64,000 nucleotides of DNA from an uncultured Collinsella sp. (GCA_959028445.1 CAUFRY010000005.1:16847-80846); one strand, 5' to 3'. Positions 34,706 through 44,227 are shown, counted from the first letter of the stretch. Notes: generated by a model not told the origin, from the letters alone. A program made the numbers and translations.

Positions 34706-35714
34706 ACTCGTGCACCGTCCTTTCAATGAGGTGGTTCCACGCCTGCTTGAGCGATTTGGGGGCCATGGGCCTCATGCCGTCCATGGCGTGGGCCATGCAA
34801 AATGAGGCGGCGGCTTCAAGGTCGCGCACGTCAACGGTCCAGATCCATCCCGCATCGGTGTGTGTGAGCTCACCTCGCCCGCGCGTGAGGCCGTTGATCA
34901 TATCGATCTGCGTCTGAGGGGCGAACGAGAACGTGGCTGCAACGGGCGGTCGGTCGGCGAAATCGAATTCAAAGAACAGATAGTCGTTGAGATTGAAGTC
35001 TGCAGGGATGGCGTAGGCCTTCGAAGGACGCCAAGCGCGAACGATACGGTCGCAGCGGAATGTCCTGATGTCGTCGGTGGCATTGTCGAGGCCGCAGAAG
35101 TACGCCACGCCCTCGCGCTCGAACATGCCGTAGACGCAGACGGTACGTTCTTTCTGCTCGCCGCGTCCGTTCTGATATAAAAATCGCAGCGCGCATCGCT
35201 CGGCAAAGGCGCTCCATACCGCATCGACGGTGGGAGAGCGGCGGATCGGTGCTTCGTCCACCGCCGACATGCCGGTGAGGTAGGCAATTTTGGAGCGAAT
35301 ATCGGCAAGCGGCGCGGCAAAGGTGGAAGAGCCGGCCGCTAGCGTCTGGTCGATGGCGTTGAGTAGGATGTCGGCGTCGTCTGCGGTGATGAGGCCACCT
35401 GCTGCAAACGTGTGCTCGCGGTCGATTGTCCACGAGCTTTCCTCGGTCTCCTGCGCACCGGCGGGGCGAACTTCCTTGATTAAGATGCCACGCTCGAGCA
35501 GTTTGTCACGATCGCGCCGAAACTTGCGCTTATCCGAGTCGATGTTGCCCGAGCCATATCCCAGGTCAGAATCCAAGACGATCTGCTCGGTCGTCAGCGG
35601 TTCGGGGGAGCTGTTGAGCACAAAGAAAAGATTGAGGATGCGCTGAGCCGTTTTATCGAAACCGGGCTCCGAATTCCCCTTTTTAATTGTCGCGGTCGCG
35701 TCGCTTGCCGTCAT
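34692..35714 (-). CDS. WYL-domain transcriptional regulator (PafB-like)
   Basis: The 340-residue protein has an N-terminal winged-helix region (QRILNLFFVLNSSPEPLTTE) and a WYL domain (LRFLYQNGRGEQKERTV, VAYFCGLDNA), first of a translationally coupled pair with the gene at 33788. GAGGA precedes the ATG. It diverges from the M28-like gene across a 198-nt intergenic region that could carry both promoters. Confidence 0.85.
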   Translation of the reverse strand: MTASDATATIKKGNSEPGFDKTAQRILNLFFVLNSSPEPLTTEQIVLDSDLGYGSGNIDSDKRKFRRDRDKLLERGILIKEVRPAGAQETEESSWTIDREHTFAAGGLITADDADILLNAIDQTLAAGSSTFAAPLADIRSKIAYLTGMSAVDEAPIRRSPTVDAVWSAFAERCALRFLYQNGRGEQKERTVCVYGMFEREGVAYFCGLDNATDDIRTFRCDRIVRAWRPSKAYAIPADFNLNDYLFFEFDFADRPPVAATFSFAPQTQIDMINGLTRGRGELTHTDAGWIWTVDVRDLEAAASFCMAHAMDGMRPMAPKSLKQAWNHLIERTVHEYARA

Positions 35715-35912
35715 AGAGTCCTCGCATGAGAAGGTGGTTTGCTGCCATGATTTTAGTCCGATATGGAGATTAGGCTATATCCTTGTCCGCTCGGGGCGTT
35801 AAGATGGCCCGAATTCGGTCGTTTGCGCTCGCTCGGGGTATACTTTCGACTATATACGGTTCTAATGTGCATGCATTGGGCCTATTTGTCGGATTATGGA
35901 TGTGGAGCGCAC

Positions 35913-38900
35913 ATGGCGAACACCCAGAACTATATTAACCACCTGCTGCAGAACACCGGCATTACGCCGGCATGCAGCGAAGAAGAGCGCTTGGCTGCCG
36001 AAGATATCGCTCAGATCTTCCGCAACCACGGCTTTGACCCCGAGGTTCAGGAGTTCAATGCCCCGGCGCCCAGTAGGTTGGCATTTGCCGTTACCGGTAT
36101 TCTTGCGTTTGCCGGCGCCCTGCTGATGGGCATCGGCGGCGGTATCGGCTTGGTCGGCACCTTGCTGGCCATTGTCGGCGCCGTTCTTTACGTGCTCGAG
36201 CGCACGGGCCACCCCGTGGTTTCGCGCCTGGGCAAGACGGGCGTGAGCCAAAATGTCATCGCCTACCACAAGGCCTCGGGCCCGCTCGCGTCCCCGCGTA
36301 ACCGCCCGGTGGTCGTTGTCGCACACTACGACTCTCCCCGTGCTGAGCTGCTCGCCCGCGAGCCTTATGCTTCGTATCGTGCGCTCATCGCCAAGCTGTT
36401 GCCCGTTGCCACGGTTGCCCCCGCTGTCGTTGCCATCCTGCGTATTCTGCCGCTCCCCGGCGCGCTCAAGGTTCTGCTGTGGATTGTCGCGATCCTCGCT
36501 TCCCTCGTTGCACTCGCCAACGCGGTAAACATCATCTCTAACCGCCACATTCTTCCCTATACGTCTGGCGCGGTGTGCAACAAGTCTTCTGTCGCCGCTA
36601 TGCTCGGCGTTATGGACAACGTTGCTCCCTTCCAGGGCGAAAACGAGTTTCCCGACGATGTTCCGTTCGATACCTATTTTGGGGAGCAGAAGCGTCGTGC
36701 CGAGGAAATGGCGCGCGCAGCGGCGGAATATGCCGCGGCCCAGCAGCAAAACGACTACGGCAACACCATCGAGTATGAAGAGCCTACCTACGCCGAGGAC
36801 GAATTCGGTCAGCCGATTGCTCCCGACGCTCAGACCGAGCCCGAACAGGGTGAGGCTTTCGACGAGCAAATCGAGGGCTTTGAGGGCGCGTCTGCCGACG
36901 AGACGCTGATCGGCGCTATCGTGCCTGAGGATCAGAATCAGGCTGCCCAAGCCGAAGAGTTCAATGACGAGGTTCCCGCTGCCGAGCCGGCGGAGGAGTC
37001 TGCCGAGCCCGAGCCCAAGCTCTATCGCAACGCCGCCGGCAACATCCGCTTTGGTTCGGATGCCATCCGTGCGCTCGGAATGCTTCCCGAGTCCTGCACG
37101 CTCGATTACGAGGAGGGCGAGGAGCCAACGTTTGAGCCCGAGCCTGCCCCCGTCGTGGCTGCGCCTGCGCCCGTTGTCGCTGCGGATGATGAGTCTGCCG
37201 CGGTTACCGCTGCCGTTGCCAATCCCGAGGCGGTGTCCGCGTTCGATCCCGCGGCAGGACTGGACATTTTGGCTCCCGCCGCACCGGCGCAAGACGTTGC
37301 GGACGAGTCTGACGACGATTACGTTGAACAACCGAGGCGCGTGTCTTACGAGAGCGATACTGATTTCTCGGCCGAGATTCCCGCGGCAACGCCGCATGCC
37401 GACATTGCATCCGCGTTCTCGTCGATTGGCGCCAGCGCTTCCAACTTCTTTAAGGGTGCGTTTGCAAAGGGCAAGAAATTTGTCGACGATTTCGAGGAGA
37501 AGCGCGCTGCCGCACGCGAGGCTGCCGAGCAGGAGGCTATCGCTCAGCAGCAGGCAGCCGAGGCGGCACGTGAGCACGCGGCGCAAGAGTTCGAGCAGAA
37601 CGAGGCTATGCAGTCCGCGCCCGTCGAAGCCGCCGAAGCTACAACGTCCTTTGAGTCCCAGCAACCGGCGTCCGCGGATGTTGTTGAGGCGACGACGTCT
37701 TTCGAGGCTCAGGAGCACGTCGATAGCACCATGTCGTTTGATGCCGCGCAGTTCGATTCCACGATAACGTTTGAAAAGCAGGGCACCGCGATTGCCGAGC
37801 CCCTTCCTGTTTCCGATGAGCAGGGCGACGCGGCAGACGATGACGAGCCTATTGATGCTGCCGAAATCCAAGATGTCGCCGAGGACGAGTCCGTTGAGGC
37901 CAGCTCTGACGAAGAGCAATACGCGGCAGCCGATCAAGGTGATTCGACCGAGGTCGAGCAGGAGGAAGTGCCTGCGGTTTCCGAGACTCCCGAGACGGAT
38001 GAGTCGAGGCCTTACTCCACGCAGATTTTCACCATGCCGACCCCGAGTGGTTCCGGTGCCACGGTTGCCAATGTCGCTCCCACTCAGGACGAAACGGTCG
38101 ATTCCCTTATGGCCCAGATTTCCTCCCAGGCATCGCCGCGTCCGCAGATGAATGTTCCCGATCCGGCGTCGGCACCGTCGCCTGCACCTTCCTCGTCTCC
38201 GCTGGCTTCGGTCCCCGATCCGTCGCTGCCGTCCATGAAGCAGGCAAACGTTGCGTCTCGCACGTCGCTGTTCGACCTTCCCGACCCCTCCGCACAGGTC
38301 AACGATCCCTTTGCTACTGCCCAGGGTCCCGAACCCACATCGGCACCCGTTGCGCCTCCTATGCCCGTTGCGTCGGGCGCGCAGCCGATCGAGACCATTT
38401 CGGCTCCCGCCCCGGCGGCACCCAAGTCTCGTAAGCGCGGCCTGGGTGGCCTGTTCGGTCGTAAAAAGAAAAACGAGCAGGACAGCATGAGTGACTGGCT
38501 GGGCGTCGAAGACGATTACGATGCCAAGAAGTCCGGTCGCGGTATCGGTTCGTGGGATAACTTCGAGGACGATAACGATGGCTGGAAGGGTGGCGCTACG
38601 TCTTCCGATGGCGCTTCTTCCGAAGATATGCTCTCGGCTGTCGCCTCTATGGGCGATGATGAGCTGCTCGGTCACGATATCTGGTTTGTGGCAACGGGCG
38701 CCTCGGATTGTGATGGCGCCGGCATGAAGGCCTTCTTGGCTTCGCATCGCGATAAGCTCCGCGGCGTATTCTTTATCAATCTTGAATCCGTCGGTGCCGG
38801 TAGGCTTTCGGTTGTGACGGTCGAGGGCGAACAACAGTTGCTCAAGGGCGATCGCCGCATCATGAACCTGGTCAGCAAGGTCTGCAAGTCGTTCCATGTC

Positions 38901-39104
38901 GATTGTGGCGCGCTCGAGATGCCCTATGCCAAGACCGATGCCTACGCCGCGCTCGAGGCGAGCCGCCGAGCCCTCACCATCGCCGGTGTGGACGGCACAC
39001 GTCTGGCTTGCGCTCGTACCGAGGACGACCTGCCCCACAATGTCAGCCCGACGAACATTGCCACGGTATCCGAGGTCGTTACCGAGGTTATCCGCCGTTC
39101 GTAG
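35913..39104 (+). CDS. Split M28-peptidase-like membrane protein with huge acidic insertion
   Basis: About 1063 residues. The N-terminal part has an M28-type metal site remnant (VVAHYDSPRAE, His138 and Asp140) interrupted by hydrophobic segments (about 55-95 and 157-206). A low-complexity acidic Ala/Glu/Pro insertion of about 700 residues follows. The C-terminal M28 half is WFVATGASDCDGAGMKAF, FFINLESVGAG and DLPHNVSPTN. Two key positions are changed. The bridging-Asp motif is AVCNKSSV, and the catalytic Glu-Glu motif is Ser-Asp. Catalysis is therefore doubtful. The ATG at 35913 has GGAG 5 nt upstream. Confidence 0.75.
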   Translation: MANTQNYINHLLQNTGITPACSEEERLAAEDIAQIFRNHGFDPEVQEFNAPAPSRLAFAVTGILAFAGALLMGIGGGIGLVGTLLAIVGAVLYVLERTGHPVVSRLGKTGVSQNVIAYHKASGPLASPRNRPVVVVAHYDSPRAELLAREPYASYRALIAKLLPVATVAPAVVAILRILPLPGALKVLLWIVAILASLVALANAVNIISNRHILPYTSGAVCNKSSVAAMLGVMDNVAPFQGENEFPDDVPFDTYFGEQKRRAEEMARAAAEYAAAQQQNDYGNTIEYEEPTYAEDEFGQPIAPDAQTEPEQGEAFDEQIEGFEGASADETLIGAIVPEDQNQAAQAEEFNDEVPAAEPAEESAEPEPKLYRNAAGNIRFGSDAIRALGMLPESCTLDYEEGEEPTFEPEPAPVVAAPAPVVAADDESAAVTAAVANPEAVSAFDPAAGLDILAPAAPAQDVADESDDDYVEQPRRVSYESDTDFSAEIPAATPHADIASAFSSIGASASNFFKGAFAKGKKFVDDFEEKRAAAREAAEQEAIAQQQAAEAAREHAAQEFEQNEAMQSAPVEAAEATTSFESQQPASADVVEATTSFEAQEHVDSTMSFDAAQFDSTITFEKQGTAIAEPLPVSDEQGDAADDDEPIDAAEIQDVAEDESVEASSDEEQYAAADQGDSTEVEQEEVPAVSETPETDESRPYSTQIFTMPTPSGSGATVANVAPTQDETVDSLMAQISSQASPRPQMNVPDPASAPSPAPSSSPLASVPDPSLPSMKQANVASRTSLFDLPDPSAQVNDPFATAQGPEPTSAPVAPPMPVASGAQPIETISAPAPAAPKSRKRGLGGLFGRKKKNEQDSMSDWLGVEDDYDAKKSGRGIGSWDNFEDDNDGWKGGATSSDGASSEDMLSAVASMGDDELLGHDIWFVATGASDCDGAGMKAFLASHRDKLRGVFFINLESVGAGRLSVVTVEGEQQLLKGDRRIMNLVSKVCKSFHVDCGALEMPYAKTDAYAALEASRRALTIAGVDGTRLACARTEDDLPHNVSPTNIATVSEVVTEVIRRS

Positions 39105-39125
39105 GCGGAGCTCTAAGGAGTCAAC

Positions 39126-39344
39126 GTGTTTTCGTATATTAAGCGCCATTGGCCTGTCTACGTGATTTTGACCTTGATTGCCATTGCGTTAGGATTTGGG
39201 GCCGCCTACATCGTGGGTGCGAAGGGCTCGACCCCCGCCTCCGCAATCAGCGAAGAGGTGGAGCAAGAACAGAGCACGGGTGCCGATGGGATTCCTGAGT
39301 CCGAGCAAGCAATCGTTGATGGTGGATCTTCGTCTGCAGAGTAG
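39126..39344 (+). CDS. Small single-pass membrane protein
   Basis: The 72-residue protein starts with GTG, with AAGGAG 7 nt upstream. It has one membrane helix (about residues 10-30, ending AAYIVGAKG), then an acidic, serine-rich tail, probably outside. It lies 21 nt after the M28-like gene, in the same transcript. Function unknown. Confidence 0.65.
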   Translation: MFSYIKRHWPVYVILTLIAIALGFGAAYIVGAKGSTPASAISEEVEQEQSTGADGIPESEQAIVDGGSSSAE

Positions 39345-39365
39345 ATACGGCGATTTACATGATTG

Positions 39366-39404
39366 AAAGCGGGCGAGCCAGGGGGACTGGCTCGCCCGCT
39401 TTTT
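39366..39404 (+). terminator. Strong terminator, possibly bidirectional
   Basis: AAAGCGGGCGAGCCA (39366-39380) pairs exactly with TGGCTCGCCCGCTTT (39388-39402), followed by TT. It ends the plus-strand operon and probably also the convergent adhesin gene. Confidence 0.9.
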
Positions 39405-39411
39405 CATCGCG

Positions 39412-42400
39412 CTAGCGCTTCTTTGGGGTCGACCTAAGGCGAGCGAACCATAGGGCTGCGGCACCCGAGGTCAGGAGCGCGGTGATGCAAGCGGCGATGG
39501 GAACTGATCCTGTTGCCGGTAGGTCCTGCGGTAGGGTGCAGCGCTGAACGACACGATCCTCGTCATGTGACTCAAGTTTGTCGCCGCCGCCGTTGCGACA
39601 GAGGTCGACACGGGCGCTGTTGGCAACTGGTGCCTGGGGCGTATAGGAAGAAGTTGCCTGCATATGGACTACTGCACCCCGGGCGTCTGTGCCGAGGGTT
39701 GCCTTGGCGTCATCGAGATCGTCATGTTCGTTTTTAAGGTCTTCGCGCTTCCAAGAATCTTCGTCGCACCTGGTTGTAAAGTCGGCGTCTACCGCACCGT
39801 ACTCAAGGCGAATGCCCGTTACGACAGTATTAACGGGAAGGTCGAGCTCATTTGCCTCAAGTGTGGTTGATTCTGTGGTCGGGACATCGGTTTTCCAGAG
39901 ATGCCAGCCATCGTAATCAACGAGACGGCGGTCCTCGCCCAGGCTCTCTTTAACTTCGTCGGACTCAAGCCAGGGGTTTTCATGTCCATCGTTAAGCGTC
40001 GCGTTTGCCTGCTCGTCGATGTCTGACGAGCCCAGCGGCGTTGTGCGGTACCACACGTTGCACAGACCGTTGAGGTCGCCGATGGCAATAGGGGTTTCGA
40101 TTGAGACGAGTCTTGCCGTGCCGTCCTTGGCGCACTCAAGATCATCGGTAATCGTGAACTCATCAACCCAGGTGGTCGACTCGTTTCGCGCATCGACGGT
40201 GTAGGAGAAAAACCCTTCCGCATCGGCTTGTGTCGCGGCGCGGTTTTTGCCATCGCCGTTAGCCAAGAGGCCATCCCCGGTGGGCTGGGCAATTTCTTGA
40301 CGTTTGTCGACCTGCCCCTTGATCTCGATCGGCGCGTCCTTCATTGCGAAAGATTGGACTTCTCCCGTAGCCTTCACTTCAAACGTTATCTCCTCAGCAA
40401 GGTCGTAGGTCCGCGGGGACATCATTTCGCGCAATGTGTAGGTGCCGGGCGCAAGATGTCCGATACGGTGCGGCTTATCGGATGAGGTCCAGGAGTCTAT
40501 TTCGGTTTCGTCTTGTCCATATAGGGTGAGCTGAGCGCCCTCCACCTCTTGTTTTCCGGTTAGGTCGACTTTTGAGATATCGATCTTGGTGAAATCGTCG
40601 GATACTCCGAGATGGGCTTCGATGACGGACGTTGCCTGGTCGGCATATGACAGCTCGACCGTATGGGGACTTTGGTCTAGGAGATATCCTTCGGGCGCTT
40701 GGGTCTCAACGACTTCGTAGCATGCGGTTCCACATCCCAGCGAAAGATGGCTCGCACGGGCGGACCCTTGCTCGTCAGTAGTTACGGTGGCGACGGTTTC
40801 ACCATCCAGGGCAACGATACTGCCGTCAGGGCGAATAATATCGCCTGCAGCTCGGATGTCAAACACGGCCCCCATGAGCTTGCGCTCGTCGGTAGCGTCG
40901 GACTTTACGATTTCGATGCTTCCGGTTGCCGCATCGTCGAAGTATGAGGCAATCGCAACGGGCGTTAGATACCTGTCGGCGGGGATTGTTATCTCGAGAT
41001 CCTCTCCGACAAGATAAGGTTTCTTTGCCGAGACTTCTCGCACGTAGTAGGTACCCGGGTTAAGAGACTCGGGCAGCGTGACGGTACCAGTTGCGTCGGT
41101 CGTAAAGGTGTTCAGGACATTGTGGGTCGGATACCAGCACGTTTGTGAGATGGGCTCGTGGTTGCTGTCGAGCAACTGGAAGCTAAAACCTGCAAGGGGA
41201 ACTGCGGCACCGGTCTGAGCGTCGCGCTTAACAATCTGGAGATGCGTCGACAGGGCATGGTTGTCCACGATGTACTGAAGCTCGGCACCGTCGGCAATCT
41301 GTTCAGCCGAGACGGCCCATTCTCCTGCCTGTTTAAAGCCTTCGGGGACGGATTCTGGGACCTCCCGAAGTGTATAGCCGGCACGGTCGTAGGGGATGGC
41401 TCCGTGGGCGCCATCGGGTCGCTTGCCGGCGCCGAACCATGCTTCGGGCTGGTCTTTGGTAGAGGCAAAACCATAGATATTTGTGGTCAACGTGCCAACA
41501 ACCTGTTGTGAGCTATTGCTGATGACTTCAAAGACAACGCCTTCAGCGGGCTGTTCCAAGCCAGACTGATCGCTGTTGCCATGATCTTTAAATTTGGAAA
41601 TCTCAAGGTCAAATGCAATCGGAATATCTGAAATGCGCGATTCGAGCTCGACGACGCCCGAATCGCCCAACTGGTCGGCTCCAACGGTGTAGGTCCAGCT
41701 GTCGCTGGGTGGCAGGTAGCCCTCGGGGGCCTTCGACTCATAGATGGTGAAGGTTCCAAGGGGAACGTTATCAAGGGTTGCTCGACCGGTTTCGTCGGTC
41801 GTGAGGGTTTGCGTCCATCCGGGGGTGGATTGAGAGACGCAGGTAAACTCGGCGCCGGCGAGCGAGGCTCCCGCTTGGGCTCCGGCACCCGTTGCGGCGT
41901 CAAGCTTTATTATGCGTAGCGTGATGGTGCCTGGCTGCTCATCGATTGTGACATGGCCACCACCGCCCTCCGTGGTAAAGGGGATCCGGTCACGTCGAGG
42001 GATATAGCCTGCCGGTGCCTTTGTCTCTACCAGGTAGTATGCCGTGTTGGGCAAAAGTGTTGCCTGTGCTCGGCCGTTGCCGTCCATTTTGAGCGTGCCG
42101 ACGCGTGCGTCGCTCATGCTCTCGAAGATATCGAATGTTGCCCCGTCAAATTGATAGATGTCGTTTCCGCTGGTGATGACGGTGTTCGCGGACTGCTTTT
42201 GGAAAGAAACGGAGACCGCTGGCAGTACGTAGAGCATGTCTTGACGCTTACTGCCGCCCGACACGGTTCCCAAATAGCGCCGCGCGCGGTGCGGAGCGGC
42301 TTTGATGCCTCCCGATTTTGCATTGTCGTGAAGCCAGCGTGCGGCAGCCACAACCTCAGTGTCGGCGGTAAAATGCCCGCTTTTTGTCTTGCCTTGAGCT

Positions 42401-42843
42401 GTTGTATAGGAGTAAGTGCCGTCGGCATGGGTGGTGCCGTTGAGCATCCATACGGCAAGTTGAGTGGCAGCGCGGGCGCGATCGGGCGACAGGTTGTAAC
42501 CGCCAAACGACGTGGCAGAAGGATATCCGTGACAAACAATCGCCGCGAACTCGTCGTCGAGCCATACCCAGCCCTGGTCAAAGTTGAGCCATGGGCCACC
42601 CGGCTTGGTGGGACCGGGGCGTTCCTGGTTCATGCAGTACGCGATTGAGGCATCTTGAGCCTCGTACTTACCGATGAGGAAGGGCCCGCAATCGTCGCTA
42701 ATGGTGCGGAAGCCAAGCTGATCGTAGCCGTCGATGGCAAGTGCGGGTACCGGCGCCAAGCAACTGATGAGTAGGAAGAGGAGTAGGAGCAGCGGGCCTG
42801 TTGCGATTGCGCTGTGGACAGAGTGCGTGGGTGCGTTGGACAT
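39412..42843 (-). CDS. Thioester-domain SpaA adhesin, sortase substrate (LPATG)
   Basis: The 1143-residue surface protein has a signal peptide ending PALA. A thioester-type domain follows (AYCMNQERPGP and ATQLAVWML supply the Cys and Gln), which in homologues binds host surfaces covalently. Six SpaA/Cna-B repeats come next, each with an early lysine (e.g. LRIIKLDA, LQIVKRDA) and an E-box-like motif (YYLVETKAPAGY, YESKAPEGY, YEVVETQAPEGY). A DUF11-like domain and LPATG, a membrane helix and PKKR end the protein. AAGGAG lies 6 nt before the ATG. Adhesion is inferred from family. Confidence 0.88.
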   Translation of the reverse strand: MSNAPTHSVHSAIATGPLLLLLFLLISCLAPVPALAIDGYDQLGFRTISDDCGPFLIGKYEAQDASIAYCMNQERPGPTKPGGPWLNFDQGWVWLDDEFAAIVCHGYPSATSFGGYNLSPDRARAATQLAVWMLNGTTHADGTYSYTTAQGKTKSGHFTADTEVVAAARWLHDNAKSGGIKAAPHRARRYLGTVSGGSKRQDMLYVLPAVSVSFQKQSANTVITSGNDIYQFDGATFDIFESMSDARVGTLKMDGNGRAQATLLPNTAYYLVETKAPAGYIPRRDRIPFTTEGGGGHVTIDEQPGTITLRIIKLDAATGAGAQAGASLAGAEFTCVSQSTPGWTQTLTTDETGRATLDNVPLGTFTIYESKAPEGYLPPSDSWTYTVGADQLGDSGVVELESRISDIPIAFDLEISKFKDHGNSDQSGLEQPAEGVVFEVISNSSQQVVGTLTTNIYGFASTKDQPEAWFGAGKRPDGAHGAIPYDRAGYTLREVPESVPEGFKQAGEWAVSAEQIADGAELQYIVDNHALSTHLQIVKRDAQTGAAVPLAGFSFQLLDSNHEPISQTCWYPTHNVLNTFTTDATGTVTLPESLNPGTYYVREVSAKKPYLVGEDLEITIPADRYLTPVAIASYFDDAATGSIEIVKSDATDERKLMGAVFDIRAAGDIIRPDGSIVALDGETVATVTTDEQGSARASHLSLGCGTACYEVVETQAPEGYLLDQSPHTVELSYADQATSVIEAHLGVSDDFTKIDISKVDLTGKQEVEGAQLTLYGQDETEIDSWTSSDKPHRIGHLAPGTYTLREMMSPRTYDLAEEITFEVKATGEVQSFAMKDAPIEIKGQVDKRQEIAQPTGDGLLANGDGKNRAATQADAEGFFSYTVDARNESTTWVDEFTITDDLECAKDGTARLVSIETPIAIGDLNGLCNVWYRTTPLGSSDIDEQANATLNDGHENPWLESDEVKESLGEDRRLVDYDGWHLWKTDVPTTESTTLEANELDLPVNTVVTGIRLEYGAVDADFTTRCDEDSWKREDLKNEHDDLDDAKATLGTDARGAVVHMQATSSYTPQAPVANSARVDLCRNGGGDKLESHDEDRVVQRCTLPQDLPATGSVPIAACITALLTSGAAALWFARLRSTPKKR

Positions 42844-43140
42844 GGCTGCTCCTTATCCCTCGTGCGCCGCACGGGGAGGCTGCGGCGCTTGGGACGAGGC
42901 TACCCCCGAGGTTCATGCGGGTAAGTACCGGAAGCTGACCAAAAGCTTGCCCGATTTCTGACAAATTGCGCCCATACGGAACAATCAAATAAAACCGCAG
43001 GTAAAAGATGGTGAAATAAGGACACCAGAGGTCCCTGTCTCCACAATTGGACTGTTTTTCAGACGATTCTCCACAGCTAAAACAAGCATCGACACCCTTG
43101 TATCGAACAAGACAACCGCGTTATACTAGCCAACACACAA
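42844..43140. other. Adhesin upstream region and tRNA-Gly promoter region
   Basis: No gene seen. It holds AAACCGCAGGTAAA (42992-43005), identical to the pilin-operon site, and a small GGACACCAGAGGTCC dyad (about 43020-43034). The tRNA-Gly promoter must lie within the last 60 nt (TTATACTAG near 43122). Confidence 0.6.
42992..43005. promoter_or_regulatory. 14-bp site shared with the pilin-operon upstream region
   Basis: AAACCGCAGGTAAA exactly matches 8106-8119. It lies 149 nt before the adhesin start here and 176 nt before the pilin-operon start there, in the same orientation relative to the gene. Confidence 0.5.
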
Positions 43141-43215
43141 GCGGGCATCGCCAAGTGGTAAGGCATCAGCTTCCCAAGCTGACACTCGCGGGTTCGAGTC
43201 CCGTTGCCCGCTCCA
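43141..43215 (+). tRNA. tRNA-Gly (anticodon CCC), left end of integrated element
   Basis: The 75-nt cloverleaf has acceptor GCGGGCA/TGCCCGC, anticodon loop TTCCCAA, T-arm GTTCGAGTC and encoded CCA. Its 3' 45 nt are duplicated at 48199-48243, so this is the attachment gene for a tyrosine-integrase element. The copy here remains functional. Confidence 0.95.
43171..43215. repeat. attL (45-bp core, inside tRNA-Gly)
   Basis: Runs from the anticodon loop to the CCA. Exactly repeated at 48199-48243. Confidence 0.95.
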
Positions 43216-43272
43216 CGCAAAACAGCAGGTCAAGAGCTTAGGGCGCTTGGCCTGTTTCTCTTTTTCGCCTCC

Positions 43273-43307
43273 GTAGACCACGGAAATAGACCAAATGTAG
43301 ACCAAAC
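43273..43307. repeat. Integrase arm-type sites, left cluster
   Basis: GTAGACCA (43273), ATAGACCAAA (43286) and GTAGACCAAA (43298) match the right-end cluster at 48061-48116. Confidence 0.6.
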
Positions 43308-43447
43308 TCTGGTGAAACCGTTTTCGCCCCGACGCCGCCCGTGTCTCCTCCGGCCCCTTTTTAGGGCTTGGGAAAGTTGGGGCTGATCGGCCCGTGTGCC
43401 CCTTCCCGCCTTTTTTAGTTGTTGACATAGTTGACGTTAAAGCAGCG

Positions 43448-43486
43448 GGGCCGCACCCCTGATACCGGGATACGGCCCCTTTTTTA
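43448..43486 (+). terminator. Rho-independent terminator near left end
   Basis: GGGGCCG (43448-43454) pairs with CGGCCCC (43474-43480), followed by six T. It may stop read-through from tRNA-Gly into the element. Confidence 0.65.
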
Positions 43487-43647
43487 GGCTTGCGGTTATT
43501 GAGATTGAACGTCCTTTTTAGGGCTTCAGAAACTTCAGGTTGAACGGCCCCGCCCTCGGCGCGGTATCGGCTTGGAACGAGCGCGGTTTTGGTCTACGGA
43601 GTCCGCGCCCCGATACCGCCCCGGCGACGGGGCCGCCACCTCGGGCG

Positions 43648-44011
43648 CTAGGCCCTTAGCCAATGTTCCCCGCCCCGGCCCCTCACATAGACGGGGGCGT
43701 AGGCGGCAACTATCACGCCGTCAACGGTAAGCCCGTCCTCCGGCTTGGCGTCCCGGGCCACCGTGGCGGCCTCTAGGGCCGTGTCCAATGGCTGCACCTC
43801 CAACGTCCCAGCCTCGGCGTCAATGCGCCGAATACGGGCAATCTGTGGCGCTGAGGGGCAATCGTCGGCGGTCGAGCACGCCACCAGATCGCCGCGCTCC
43901 GGCTCTAGCGCCGTATCCACCTCCACGACAACCCCCCCCCGCAGCGGGTGCCGCGCCAACTATCTCCGGCAGGCCCTCGGCGATCATGCCCCCGATAAAT
44001 CGAGTCGCCAT
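43648..44011 (-). pseudogene. Frame-disrupted element gene with G9 tract
   Basis: From the ATG at 44011 (GAGGAGGAG just upstream) the frame reads MATRFIGGMIAEGLPEIVGA and then meets nine G on the coding strand (C9 at 43932-43940). After the tract, the coding-like sequence VEVDTALEPERGDLVAC... continues to a stop at 43648, but in another frame. Eight G would join both into one protein of about 120 residues. The C-terminal part loosely recalls LexA/S24-type folds, which I cannot confirm. It may be phase-variable, a pseudogene or a sequencing error. Confidence 0.65.
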
Positions 44012-44160
44012 GTCTCCTCCTCGTCTCTCCGTTTCGTCCCGGCGCTCCCCATGTTGCACCGACGCCGCGCCCTCGGCGGCCTCGCTCCGCATGTCCCGGC
44101 GAAACGCCGAAACCCTGCACACGCCACGCCCCCGGCCCCGCCTCGCGGGTTCGTCCCGGC

Positions 44161-44187
44161 ATAAAAAAGCCCCGCCGTGGCGGGGCT
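44161..44187 (-). terminator. Terminator of the element's small-gene operon
   Basis: AGCCCCGC (44168-44175) pairs with GCGGGGCT (44180-44187) over CGTG. The minus strand continues into TTTTTT. Confidence 0.85.
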
Positions 44188-44227
44188 GAACTAGGCAAGC
44201 GGTTAGACCGATTAGCCGATTGATGGG

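Larger units (their letters stand above)
43216..43647. other. Left-end noncoding region of the element
   Basis: Contains GTAGACCAAA-type sites (43273-43307 and, inverted, 43588-43597) and two imperfect 37-bp direct repeats (43357-43393 and 43513-43549). It also has a plus-strand terminator (43448-43486) and a GCGGTATCGG/CCGATACCGC dyad (43561-43619). No gene seen. It probably holds integrase or excisionase arm sites. Confidence 0.6.

Noticed and set aside
33788..35714. WYL pair as defence-island regulators
   Set aside because: Neighbours are housekeeping genes, and the coupled pair better fits PafB/PafC-type regulators.
35763..35912. 50-residue N-terminal extension of the M28-like protein
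   Set aside because: It reads through the promoter region; the ATG at 35913 has a ribosome site and begins a typical N-terminus.
35862..39149. 1095-codon frame opposite the M28-like gene
   Set aside because: Produced by the acidic low-complexity codons (GAG/GCG) of the real gene on the other strand.
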